Assembly: GCF_032362555.1 (NCBI RefSeq)
Contig: NC_083519.1
Span: 7,643,501 to 7,707,500 of the forward strand
Source: Amyelois transitella
Taxonomy: Eukaryota; Arthropoda; Insecta; Lepidoptera; Pyralidae
Reading direction: 5' to 3'
Length of the DNA stretch: 64,000 bases
Both the position numbers and the translations under genes were made by a program. This document shows, piece after piece, positions 31,432-43,500 of this stretch (positions are counted from its first letter, which is position 1; each line of letters opens with the position of its first letter). The notes below the pieces were generated by a model. The model worked only from the letters and a program-made list of their open reading frames with translations. It was not told the DNA's origin and did no database searches.

Positions 31432-34400
31432 AAGTCACGTTTATATTCCTTGCGGAGTAGACAGAGCCAACAGTCTTGAAAAGAATTAAAGGTCACATTC
31501 AGCTGTATGGCCTTACAATGGATTAAGATACAAATAGTGACAGGTTGTTAGCCAAACACCTATAAGAGGAAACTCAAGTTTACAAGCCCATCTCTTAGAC
31601 TTCTTTTATTACATCCATGGGAAAGATATGGAGCAGTTCTATTCCAAAGTGCCAGAAACCATATTCAACATAAACATAAATGCAAAGGAGTAGCATAATT
31701 TCGCTTCTGTTGTTAAGTAAATCATGCATTATTTTTCAGCTGGACAGCTCAGGAAAGTAGATTCAGATGGCTTACCAACTGATGAGCCATTCCAGTTTAG
31801 TGTGAGTGACCAGCACCAAGAATGCCAGGCACATTATGAGAAGCTTGGCGATGCCATCACTAACTACATTTACCATTTATTGGAAACCCAAGAGAATCTG
31901 ATGAGGTTACCGGTTCCCGTAGGGTCATCTCAAGGGACATTCATATTTGTCACAAAAGACTATGATAAAAAGGATGTATTAATGATACTGATAAATGGTT
32001 CAGGTGCTGTAAGGGCAGGGCAATGGGCTAGGTCGTAAGTATTGTTTTTAATTCTCTGTAGATCCATTAATCAAAATCATCTGCAATTACATTTTTATTT
32101 GTAATTATGCTTGAGAAACGACATAAGATTTAGTAAATACACAATTTACCAAAACAGATATATCCCAGTTAGGTATCACTTGCAAATTAAGCCAGGAGGA
32201 TGAGGAGTATCACTTGACTTAATGACTACTTCCAAGTGACACACTTAGTAAAAAAAAATGGCTTGTGTTTAAACGCCTACCAGAAATGCACCTATATTAC
32301 TTCCAATAAATTCGAAGTGCCTGCCATAACGGATAAATGCTCACCAAATTGTGTATCACACAAAATATTCTAGAAATAAAGCTATTTTGCTTTTTATTAC
32401 ATTCTATAAAAATAAATACACACCTTTAAAGTCAATTTGAGTCCAAATTTTGTAAATTATCGCTAAGGAGATGTTACCAATATTTTATTTTATTACTTTC
32501 ATTTTAGTTATCTATGCTGAGGGAAAAAATTACAGTCAACCGCAAATATTTTTTTCATTCCAAATATAATATTGATTACACCAAACACAAGTTACATAAT
32601 TAATGCATTATGCATTTAATTATATATTTTTATGCAGTTACATAATTACTTTGTTGTCAATTATTGCAACACATAATGACTAAGGTATACAATGAAACAA
32701 ACCATTGGTAGATGAGGAAATAAAAAATCTAAATTAAAACAGAAATTTTATTAAAGTGTTCATAAGATTAATTTAAGAATAATCAATGGCACTTCAAAAG
32801 GAACACAATAATTACAGTCTTATACAATCTTATCTTATAAGATTAATTTGTACTTAAAAATAATCAATGGCACTTTATATTTTACGTATATATTACGTTT
32901 ATATTACGTAATCTTAGCTTGACCATAATATATTTTGGATTTTGGTTACATAATTTGATTACAATAAAGCAAATTTGAACTGTACATTTTGGTATCAATG
33001 TTACTGTTTTAGTGAAACAATATTTGGTGAGCATTTATCCATTTTGGCAATAAAAAAGAATATTTGTACACAACGTACGATTATTCTGACGTGTGTATAC
33101 TTATTTTGAAGCTTAATACGTTTTACTTTGGGAAACTAAGTATAGATTGATTTGAATTTATATGGAGTTAATTTATTTTACTGGGTACTAAAATTTGGAA
33201 AACAAAAGCTATTTTGGTGAGCCCTTAAATTGTACCCAAAAAAAATTCCTCTAGTACTAGTTATGGACGTTCTGTTCACCAAACCAATCTCATATGCATC
33301 TAATAACTATTGTCTGAAATCCTTCTTTTTTTAAACTCATATTTCACATTTTTGCTGTCACATTTTTTTGTTTCTGGTGGATAAAATATAATTTTTCCCT
33401 TCAGGCTCATCATCAATGACTGTCTAGATATGGGCACTCAAATCCCATATATCAAGAAAGCACATGCTAAAGGTTTTGGAGTCATGGTTTTGAATACAAA
33501 TGACAATTGTTTACCAAATGGCAAGAAAATTCCACAGAGCAGCACAGCAGAAGAGCATGCTTCTTATGTCTGGGATAATTATATTGTGAAAGCAAAAGCT
33601 GAATCTGTGGTTATTGTCGCCCACAGTTATGGCGGGGTTGTGACCCTTGCCCTGGCTGACCGATTAAAAAATAAGTTTGACGAACGAGTGAAAGCTATAG
33701 CATTTACAGACTCTGTGCATTCATTTTCAAATATTAAAATGTCTGAACATTTCAAAGAGGTAAGACTGATGTACATAAATTATAAAATTTTGCTAGATTC
33801 CTTCAAAATCCCTGCTGGTGTCAGAAATATCGTTATTCGTATTGTTTAAACATAAAGTGAAGAAGTAAATATGTTAATATTAATTCAGTTATTGCATGAA
33901 AGTAAACAATCACTCAATCGCTTAAGTTTGAGTTAGAGTTATTTATAAGTGGATATGTGGAATAGAATCTATTTTTCAAATATGTAACCACCGCTTGCGC
34001 ACCGCGCCCCACCGTAGGCGTGGCCTTAACTAAATTGACACTTAGTGCATTCACTAAATTGTCACTTAGTGCATCCACTGAATTGTCACTTAGTGCATCC
34101 ACTGAATTGTCACTTAGTGCATCCACTGAATTGTCACTTAGTGCATCCACTGAATTGTCACTTAGTGCATCCACTAAATTGTCACTTAGTGCATCCACTA
34201 CATTGTCGCTTAGTGCATCCACTAAATTGTCACTTATTGCATCCACTAATTTGAATGTAAATTCCTTCATCACTAATCAAGATTGTTGGCTCTGTCTATC
34301 CTGCAAGGGATATAGACTTGGAATAATTAACTTTGAAGTGACTTACTGTGCCTTAATTATATTGTTCCTGTTTACTTCATTGTACTCTTTTATCAAAGCT

Positions 34401-34978
34401 GTGTTCTATGTTGCTAGGTGTCTCGAAACTGGATTTCTTCATCAGCGCCTATAGATACTCCAATGAACACCCCAGACTTTGACTGCTCCAGAGTCTCAGC
34501 AGGTAAAACTTTAACAAACTTATAAATTAAAGCAATATGCAGAGATTAGTGCAAGTGAAAAGATATAGTGTAGATGTAGTGTGTAGTGATTTTATGTACA
34601 TATGTGTATTTATATGCTGATTTGCTCATATAAGATTCATGCTGATTTTTAGAATTCACTTTTTTCTTATTAAAATCAACTATAAGTACACACCCACTCT
34701 GGTGTCAAGACTTTTTAAATAAACTACTCAATATATGAGTATTTATTTTGCCTTGCTGTGTTGATAAAACTAGAAAATTAGGAATAAATAACTGAATAAA
34801 CTGTAAACAAAGTTTTTGCTAGTGTAAGTTGTATAGGTTCAGTCCTTACCAAGAAATGGTAACTACATAAACTAATATACACTTTTTAATTCCAGGGCAT
34901 CCAAAACATGAGATGACATCTTATGCCTGCATGGACTCTGTCTTTAAATTTATAGAAGAGAAGCTTACAAAAGTGTAG
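31166..34978 (+). CDS. FAM172A: Cotranscriptional regulator FAM172A homologue (Arb2 domain)
   Basis: Arb2-domain protein with an alpha/beta-hydrolase-like fold; the vertebrate protein links AGO2 and chromatin to alternative splicing (family knowledge). Five coding exons: 31166-31214, 31740-32034, 33405-33759, 34418-34502, 34896-34978, in frame, 288 residues. Exon 1 (MESLKTMKDLGYAFNS) matches the family GFEYAFNEKGQLR start and is only 49 bases, so it is easily missed. The core includes GTFIFVTKDYDKKDVLMILI, MGTQIPYIKKAHAKGFGVMV and a nucleophile-elbow-like VVIVAHSYGGVV. The end VSAG...YACMDSVFKFIEEK also matches the family. Whether the serine is catalytic is unknown. Converges on NOB1. Confidence 0.92.
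31365..31428. repeat. (AT)32 microsatellite
   Basis: 64 uninterrupted bases of AT in FAM172A intron 1, running directly into the head of an F1 copy where other copies carry (TACA)n. Confidence 0.95.
31429..31670 (+). repeat. F1 repeat
   Basis: TCACGTTTATATTCCTTGCG head to AAAGTGCCAGAAACCATATT tail, diverged. FAM172A intron 1, ending ~70 bases before exon 2. Confidence 0.75.
32323..33048. repeat. Possible MITE: inverted repeats 0.7 kb apart
   Basis: GGATAAATGCTCACCAAAT at 32331-32349 returns inverted as ATTTGGTGAGCATTTATCC at 33022-33040, with weaker pairing outward. The interior is AT-rich and non-coding, in FAM172A intron 2. I could not find a target duplication. Confidence 0.4.
34031..34254. 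repeat. 24-bp minisatellite, about 9 units
   Basis: Unit CTTAGTGCATCCACTGAATTGTCA repeated in register from 34041 to 34232, with partial units on both sides. Four adjacent units appear identical and the edge units are diverged. The period is a multiple of three and the unit lacks stops in several frames, so both strands stay open. These ORFs are not genes. FAM172A intron 3. Confidence 0.95.
34279..34325 (-). repeat. F1 repeat, head fragment
   Basis: GATTGTTGGCTCTGTCTATC, CTGCAAGGGATATAGACTTG. Immediately follows the minisatellite, 90 bases before exon 4 of FAM172A. Confidence 0.65.
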
Positions 34979-35099
34979 AACTGTTATAGTTTGTTGTTGT
35001 TATTATTATAATGGAATGTAAATCATACATTATTAAACTTTAATGGTTTTTATTAATAAGATTAAAATATTAAACTATAAATAAGATTATGAAAATAAT
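34979..35099. terminator. Overlapping 3' ends of FAM172A and NOB1
   Basis: Only 121 bases separate the convergent stop codons. A plus-sense ATTAAA lies at 35032-35037 and a minus-sense AATAAA at 35049-35054. If both are used, with cleavage some 10-30 bases beyond each, the two mRNAs overlap antisense over their 3' UTRs. Confidence 0.6.
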
Positions 35100-36371
35100 T
35101 TATTTCTTTTTTCCCTTAGAGTAATGTTTCATCCAATATTTTATGTCCTGCTTGTCAGCTCTCACTCCTAAGATGGCAGATTTTGAATTAACATCTTTCA
35201 TGACGAAAGGAGAAAAGCCAGCAATATAGTCAGGTTCCAAGGCATTGGTCTTATTTCTGGCTATCTTGGTGACAAACCTTTTGTGTATGTGTTGGTCTTC
35301 TGTCAAGATTGGGTACTGGAAATGTTGACCTCCCCTCGGAGTAGGCAAGCTGAACCTTTTCCCTCTGGCTGTTAATGGTTTACGACCATTTATGTGTATG
35401 TGTTGGTTTCCCTCCTCGTCTATGCTCACACCAACTTTTTTTAATGTAGCATGACCACATTTAGGACAAAATAATTTAGTCATAACACTAGTTGTTTTGA
35501 AGCAGGTTGTGCAGCGAAAAATAAATGTCCTCAATTGTCTGATAACCCTCCCATCTACTGCAGTGACATTCAAACCAATTTGTTTGAGTACATTCTGCAT
35601 GGCAAAGTCTGATGTGATACATGCCACTTCCACATCCTTGTCCTCAAATTCCCCAGCTTCCATTTCTCGTTTCTTCTCAGACAAATTTCCAGGTGTAATC
35701 CATTCTCCTCCATCACTATCTCCTTCACTTTCGCTTGTTTCATCATTGTCTTCTTCTTCATCTGATACTTTTGCGATTAAATTATCAACATCTTTGCCAT
35801 CTGCCAAGTCCATGTTTTGAATTTGCTCAGCTATTTCATTTGCTAATTTGTCATCTTCTTCATCAATCTTTACTGATTCAGTTAAACCTTGCTTGCTTTC
35901 AATATTAACTTGTGATGTGTTTGCAGATCCATCACTTACTTTATTTAAATCTACTTCCGGGGTATTTTCTTCAAGATTGTTGTTATGGATTTGAGGATGC
36001 AAAGTAAAGCCTCCAATGCCTGTCACTTTAACGGTTTTCTGCATGGTCGGTTCTGTTTTAAGATGATCTATACCTACCTTCTCTTTTTCGATTTGGTAAG
36101 TAAGAGCCATCACTTTGATATCTGTTGCTGAGAGACTCGTATAGTCACCGGTTTTCTTTGCGAAGTCAGTTATAAATTTAACGTTTTCCACGAAGACATC
36201 CTTGGTCTGCAAGTCGTAAGGCAGCACAACCAGTTTTCTTCGTTGACGATCATTAGTTATTTCGTCGATAACCTCTTGAATGGTATACACGTTCTCGGCT
36301 AAATCCTGTAGATTAGCTGCTTTGATGAAAGCGGTTGTGTCAACAACCAAATGCTTTATTTTCTTCGTCAT
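35100..36371 (-). CDS. NOB1: RNA-binding protein NOB1 (20S pre-rRNA D-site endonuclease)
   Basis: Cuts 20S pre-rRNA at site D to release mature 18S rRNA in the cytoplasm; PIN-domain nuclease. Single exon, 423 residues, full length (human 412). The PIN domain at residues ~5-110 begins HLVVDTTAFIKAANLQDLAE with the first catalytic Asp in VVDTTAF and a later acidic site in SLSATDIKVMAL. A long acidic middle (residues ~170-235) follows, then a zinc ribbon at ~290-330 with CTTC and CPKCG, and the conserved GRKPLTARGKRFSLPTPRGG segment. The end is Lys-rich (HYSKGKKK). The lack of introns is unusual beside its multi-exon neighbours, but the protein looks intact, so a functional gene. Head-to-head with YTHDC2. 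Confidence 0.97.
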   Translation of the reverse strand: MTKKIKHLVVDTTAFIKAANLQDLAENVYTIQEVIDEITNDRQRRKLVVLPYDLQTKDVFVENVKFITDFAKKTGDYTSLSATDIKVMALTYQIEKEKVGIDHLKTEPTMQKTVKVTGIGGFTLHPQIHNNNLEENTPEVDLNKVSDGSANTSQVNIESKQGLTESVKIDEEDDKLANEIAEQIQNMDLADGKDVDNLIAKVSDEEEDNDETSESEGDSDGGEWITPGNLSEKKREMEAGEFEDKDVEVACITSDFAMQNVLKQIGLNVTAVDGRVIRQLRTFIFRCTTCFKTTSVMTKLFCPKCGHATLKKVGVSIDEEGNQHIHINGRKPLTARGKRFSLPTPRGGQHFQYPILTEDQHIHKRFVTKIARNKTNALEPDYIAGFSPFVMKDVNSKSAILGVRADKQDIKYWMKHYSKGKKK

Positions 36372-37560
36372 TTTATCTTGCTGTTTTTAATTATTTTTTC
36401 AAAGTTTTTTCTCCCCAAGAGTCGCGCACATGTAAAAACAACGAGGATTTTCGGAGCAGAAGAGCAGCAAACGAACAATTACCAATTATGACAAAGATAA
36501 TGATTTTGACATTTGGGCAAAAGTGACAATCACATGTTGATCATAACGCTTTGTTTTTTTTTACATTTGATGGATATTTGCCAAGGATAAATAATCGATT
36601 TAAAAAAATATCAGTCGAAGTAAAATGATGAACTGAGATTGCCAACTTAGTTCTTTCGAAGCTTGAAGTTGTGTGCATATTTTACCGTGGTTGCGCTAAA
36701 AATGTAGAGTTCAACGCTTAGGGCCTATTTTCAGTAATGTGGCGTTTTTTTAAAGTTAGATTCACTTATGTTTGGTAATTAAAAATGGATGTGACAGAAG
36801 TGGCATTAAAGTAGAATAAACATTGTATAAATGAAAGCGCTAAGTTGTAAATCATCCATAAGTCATCTCTGTAAAATTGAGTAAAAAGTAAAAGAATATG
36901 ATGCGCGCAGTCAACAGTAGTGAAGAGTCAAAATAACGCAATTAGAATTTCTACGGATTGTAGCATTGTGAGAATGTAAAGATGATTAGGATGAATTAAA
37001 TTAGGTTGGTTGACTATAAAATATACAAGCAGAGTACCATTGGAAGGCCTAGATCAACGTATTTTGATCAATTCGGGGACGTTCTAGTGAATAGAATTGA
37101 AGAGAATAATTAATGTGAATTAACTGAAAGATGTATTCAGAGATTGATACAAGTGAACAGATATAAATATAGTCTCCGTTCACATAATTTTCGAATAGGA
37201 TTTGTCAATAGATCTTTAAAGTTCAAAATCAGTAAAACATTTTTGTCATTTTCATATTTTTTAATGTAATTGGTCTACATTTGCGACGAACAACTAGCGT
37301 ATGCAAATATAAATAAAGATCTTCCCGGCGGAAAGACAATTGTAGGTTTTTTGCACTTACTTAGCGCTTTTGTTGTAGACAGTTGGCAACAGTGATGAAC
37401 CCACAACCAAAAATATTGTTCGGTCCGTTCTGTTTGTCACCTGTCTAATATAGTAGGTAATTAAACTTTGTAGGTATGTAATCTTTTTCTTTATATTTAT
37501 CGAGCCGTATTTATATCTATTTCGTCTAAACAATTAATGTAACTCGTCATCACTCGCCGA
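36372..37560. promoter_or_regulatory. Shared NOB1/YTHDC2 upstream region
   Basis: 1,189 bases between divergent start codons. AT-rich, with no convincing ORF and no recognised repeat copy. Promoters for both genes are expected here, but I see no decisive element. Confidence 0.45.
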
Positions 37561-40500
37561 ATGGTTGATGTGAATAGGAAGAAAAGTGGTTTATTTTTCA
37601 ATAAAATGAGTTCTAAAAAAGGCAAGCGTAATTTAGGTAATAAGCACTTTCCAATAGCGGAGTCTGTGAGCATAGCTCTCAAGATCCAATTGGATAAGTT
37701 TCTTAGCGATGAAAATGAGACAGAATTGAAATTCCCAACATTCCTATCCGCCCAGGAGAGGGGTTTTATACACGAAACTGTCGCCAAATTGGGCCTCAAG
37801 TCAAAATCCCGCGGGAAAGGTAAGCTATATTTTTGATTGTAATATGTAGATAATAACTGAAATCATGACTAACTTAACTATATTCCATTCTTAAAGTGTG
37901 AAATCAAAATTGTTTAGTATTTAGTATTATAAATATATATATATACAAATAGATACAGATAGAATCTATCTGTGTGCCTTTCATGTTGCAGGGGTTAATC
38001 GCTACTTGACAATATACAAGCGGTTGGGCTCCACAATTATCCAGAATGATGCTAAACTTATCCTTGATTCCAATATGCGATGTAGTATTGCCGAGTTGTC
38101 AAATGCATTTCCTATTACAAACAAGGAAAAGGATGATCTTAGCTGTTGTCCGGAGAAAGAGAGGAGCCCACAATTAGCTCATAAAACACTTGGACAGTTA
38201 AATAATGGAGTTGCCCAGGTAAAGTTATATATTTAAATATTTTTCCAAGTATAAACAAATAATCTCAAATCACTAAGTCATACAGGCAAACCCCTTTTCA
38301 GTCTTTTGGAGATTGTTGGCTCTGTGTACCTCAGAAGGGATGAGGACATTATATGTATGTGTATGCATGTATAAATAACTTTTATTATCAGATCAAAACT
38401 TAGAGACATACATAAAATCTAGTCCTTATCACTTCACTAAGTAAGTACTTTAAACTGAAAGGCCACATTCAGCTGTGTGGCAATACATCTACTATAATAG
38501 TCCCAAGTTCATTATAAGGAAAGAGATGGAATGGTCCTATTAAAGTGCCAGAAACCATATAATACTTAGGCACACTGACTGTATTATGGCTTAAAAGGGT
38601 GTAAAGCAAAAGAGCCTGTTTAACTGGATGGCTTAATGATGATAACATATTGAGACCCAAAAAGCACGAGAGTACTACATATAATGTTGCTAGCCATTCT
38701 AAACAAGAATGGACAAAATTTTTTTTCCTTGCTATTAGACTGTTAGCAACCTCTTCTTCATTTAATTTTAATACAGTCAGATATTTTTCATTTTTTTTTC
38801 TTGGTACTAGAGTGTTTAATAAAGCTATTATTTATTTGTTCATAGATACCAAACACGACATACAATCCAGACTTGGTAAAATTCAGGGATAAGTTGCCTG
38901 TATATGAGCAGAGACAAGAACTCATTAATGCCATCACTCATAATCAGGTTTGTCATATCATTAATTATCTAAAACTATGTCCAAACTATAATTCACATAA
39001 ATTTAGTTTGACAACTTTAATTTTTACTACTTGTTTGCTATAATATGATATTCACTGTTTGATTGTTCCATTAATTCTGTAATAAATTGAATAAAAAAAA
39101 ATGCTTCAAAATACCTTGTGCCTTTTGGCAATGAAAATTTAATATAACAGCAAGAAAGATATGCAATTAAATAACAGACCTTTTTAGGGTTCCCTAGTAA
39201 ACAATGAACCCTTTATAGTTTCATCATGTCTGTCTGTTTGCGGTTTTACTGACAGACTATTGGTGGTAGAAAGCTGTTATTTGGTAGTATAATAATAGCA
39301 AAAAACCTGTGGAAAAAAATCTCGTAATTTTTTTTTAGGTAGCTCCCATACAAGTAACTCTTTACCCAGTGCTACCATAAAAGAAAATGGGGTATTTGCA
39401 ACAGCAGCAGTACAACATTTGCAACTTCGGAAGCCTACAATGCGCATAGCAGGACATACACTTGATAGGTTTTTAAAAATGAACTTGTTGTCAACTGTTA
39501 AGACTAGTGGCTAATAGTGTCGTCACTATAGAATAATTATAAAAATCTGTACAACATAATTTTCACCAGGTGATAATTGTAGCTGGTGCGACGGGGTGCG
39601 GGAAGACAACACAGCTGCCGCAGTTGGTGCTAGATTACTGCCAGGAACACAAGCAGCCCGCCCGGATATACTGCACCCAGCCCAGGAGGATATCCGCAGT
39701 CTCCGTGGCGGAGAGGGTGAGTGATCATCGAAAACTTATTTGCTGAACATTAATTTGTAGTTGTAATTTTTTCATTTAAAGCACTTAATAATTTTCATTT
39801 TCATTTTAGATTTTAATACACCTGTGAGTTCCTCTTATATGTATATGCAGAAGAGCATGATATAATGGTAAAGGCAATCGATTTGTAAGCAAATAAAAAA
39901 AAAGTTAACAGTCTTGGCTCTTATCTCTTCTTGAGTTACTCATAGAGACCACTAAACAATAGAAAAATTGTTCATGATGACGCAATGCCCTTACTGAACT
40001 TTGGAATCTAGGATGACTTTAAATAAAAGGATATATATTTCTGTCAACAGGTGGCATACGAGCGCATGGAGAAGATTGGCCAGTCCATTGGCTACCAGAT
40101 CCGCTTGGAGTCCCGAGTGAGTCCCCGGACCGTTCTCACGTACTGCACCAACGGAGTGCTACTGCGCACTCTCATGCAGGGAGACTCTGCTCTTACTGGT
40201 AAAGTATTTGAAAATTTTAATTCTCGTCTAACCAATGAGCTTCACAGAAAATGAATTTGGATAAGGCAAAAAAAGTATGTGAGAATCAAATTCATTTGTC
40301 AAACATAGGCACAAATAACAGAGATTAATAAAGTCTCTGCCCCAGCCCTTTGGGAAACAGGCGTGATGTTAGTATGGAGAAGATTTTCTTCAGTATAAAA
40401 TCTGACTGCAGTTTGTGGCTTTCTACAGGTTTTTGTCTTGTGTCTTGAGAGGATCGGTTAGCAATAAAAATAATATACTACTGAGAAAAATATCATTGTT

Positions 40501-43500
40501 ACATGTCATATGTACATCTCCCTCCAGTCTTAGGTGTTGGCATTATACTATTCTAAATGATTTCAGGCGTAACGCACGTTTTCGTGGACGAAGTACACGA
40601 ACGTGACAAATTCAGCGATTTCCTGCTGATCGCTCTCCGGGACGCGCTCCCGAGACTTAAGGACCTCAAGCTGATCCTCATGTCCGCTACAATGGACACT
40701 CAGATATTCTCCAGGTAATTGTCTAGAAGGCTATTGTGATAAGATGAAGCATTGAGACAAATTCAGTAATATCCTGCTGATCGCTCTCCGAGACGGCTGA
40801 AAGGGATAAGATAGGTCCGCAAAAAAAGAACTATGTACATACATATAGTCACGCCTATGTCCTTTACGGGTCTTGAAAAGATTTGAAAAAGCCACATTTG
40901 GCTTTATAAAAGAATTGAGATTCCAATAGTGAAAGGTTGATAGCCCGTTGCCTAAAAGAAGAATCCCTAGTTTATAAGCCTATCCCTAAGTCGCCTTTTA
41001 CAACAAACATGGGAAAGAGATGGAATTGTCCTATTCTTTTACAGCACAATTGTTCATGCATTTACATTTTTCCAGATACTTCAACAACTGTCCAGTGATG
41101 ACTATCCCAGGTCGCATGTTCGAAGTGCAACGCTACTTCCTGGAGGATATTTTGAAGATAACACAGTACCGGACCAAGAAGATGATCGCGGTGGAACACG
41201 AGCTGAGGGCCAAACTCAAGCAGGGGAACAGTTATTGGTCGCATCTCGAAGGTAATACATAGAAATCATTATATTTCTACTGGTTGGTTTGGATATTTGG
41301 AGAGAATATTCCATAAATAAATTTTATACAACGACTGATGACTGAATATACCTGTTGTCTATTAAACTTACCTATTTTTTATAATACGAAACGTCAAACG
41401 TAATGTTGTCATGTAGTTTTCGTAAAGATTGAATCAGTCACAATACATTTTTGCACCTTTCCACAATTTGTTTGACTCAATATTCCTAGCAATTACCCAA
41501 GAAACCTCATCATCTTTCCAATACCATTATCGCTCACACAGTTCAATCTCAGATATCATTGCATTTCACCACTTCATCTATATGGGTGTTTTAAGGTGGC
41601 AGAATATAATTTACAAGAGAAGAAGCGTACGCTTTCCGTGCAGATTGTAAAATTCATTCAAAAGTAATTTTATTAAACATTACATTTTAGATGTAATTTG
41701 AATTTTTTATTGAGCAACCAATATCGTATTCTAAATTCTACTATAAAGCCATTAAGCTATACTTGGTTTTCTAGTCTTGTGAACATTAAGTCTGCCATTA
41801 ATATTCACCAAATGTTCTGATAAAATGTAAGCCGGTAGTGATCAAACTTTGATTGTCGCAGGTCAAAAGAATAAAGAAGATGCAACCGCAGGCAGCAGTA
41901 AGGAGAAAGAAGAATCCGAAGATAAGGTGGATCCCGCACTGCAAGCTGATATGGATGAGTTCTTAGAGGATTGTTTTAGGGACGGAAGCTTGGTAAGACA
42001 TGACTTTAACTTCTATGGAAGAGATCATCTCTTGATGAGATAAGTTCGCTTAATTTAATTTGACCCCACATAAAGTTCGCTGTCAGACCCAATGGTTGAC
42101 ATTAAGTCCGCCTTTGTGCTTTACAATTGTATTTTGTGCAATGAAGTTTAAATAAATAAATATTTTGCGCGGGTAGAAATAGAAATTTACTTGCGTGCTG
42201 TTCTAATAATGAATGTATAAATATCGCTATAAGTCGCGAAGTCCAAAAAAGTTCAAACCTACGCGTTGAGTGATACAGTACATATTTTAGAAACTCTGCT
42301 TTAGTAACAATTTGTTTATCCGTTGCCTTATCAATATAAATCCCGGAAAAATTTGCAAATGACTCCGATACATGATGAAGATCCCACTTTCCCTGCCGCA
42401 GGACTCGTTCTGCCAAATCCTATACATGTACCTGTCGGAGGGCGTGCCCGTGAACTGCGGCCAGAGCGGCTCGCGGCGCTGCGGGCTCATGGCGGCCGCC
42501 GCGCACGGGCTGGCCGACACGGCGCGCCAGATGCTCGCCATGGGTGAGTTGGTGTTACAGCCGCTAGCACGTTCAATTCCCATACACGTGGAAAATTTAC
42601 AACTTTCAAATTTCTAACATATTATTTATACAATAGGGATGTGGACTATTTTTGGTAAAGTGTTTTAAACCATGCATAAGTACCAAATATAACCCAAACT
42701 ATTTATTATATTTTTTTTTAACAAGTAATACCTTTAAAATAATTTATTTAAAATTCCATTTAAAATTTTTGCGCCAAAACGCGGATACCTATCAAACGCC
42801 CGCTGTGACGTCACGCGTTACAAAAAATTGTCGAAGTTGTATGTTATGAATAGTCATTTCGTAGTCATGTGATAATAATATGGATTCTATATTTTATAAA
42901 TATTGTGCGGTACCGCAGTGTAAAAGTACAACTATTAAAACACCTGAAAAGCTGTTTTTTCACGTTCCACGTACAAAAACGATGATGAAAAAGTGGCTTC
43001 AATTAGCCCGTCCGGATCCGGCACTTGTACACAGAGTAAAATGTATTTATGTGAGGAAATTTTGCACTTAACTGTGCACAATTTTGCAGCTCGACGAAGT
43101 TGGACATTTCCTACAGCATCGTCTACATATGACTGCCTCGAGGAACTAAAAAGAAATCAATTAGTTTGTAAAAAGATAAAAAATAACCTCAAAATCATAT
43201 TATTTTATTTTTACCTTATAATTTACCTTTTCGAGTTTAAAAATACCTACTATTACTATAATAATGTATCTTGAGTATATATATTACTTACCTATATGGA
43301 TGTCTTCAGTGAAGTTACTATTCGTTGCGAAGAAATAAGCCACAGTAAAGCAATCAATTCTTGGCAAATTTTAACTATCTGCCTTAATATATCCACTTTC
43401 CATTATGGGAAAACCTTTAAAAATTAATTATTCAAAAACATAATCGAGCAAATTTCGAAGAAGTTGCACGGAAATCACAGTAATAATATGATCCAAATAT

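Noticed and set aside
33914-34454. Repeat-protein ORFs over the 24-bp minisatellite on both strands
   Set aside because: They exist only because the period is a multiple of three; the FAM172A exons splice across the region.
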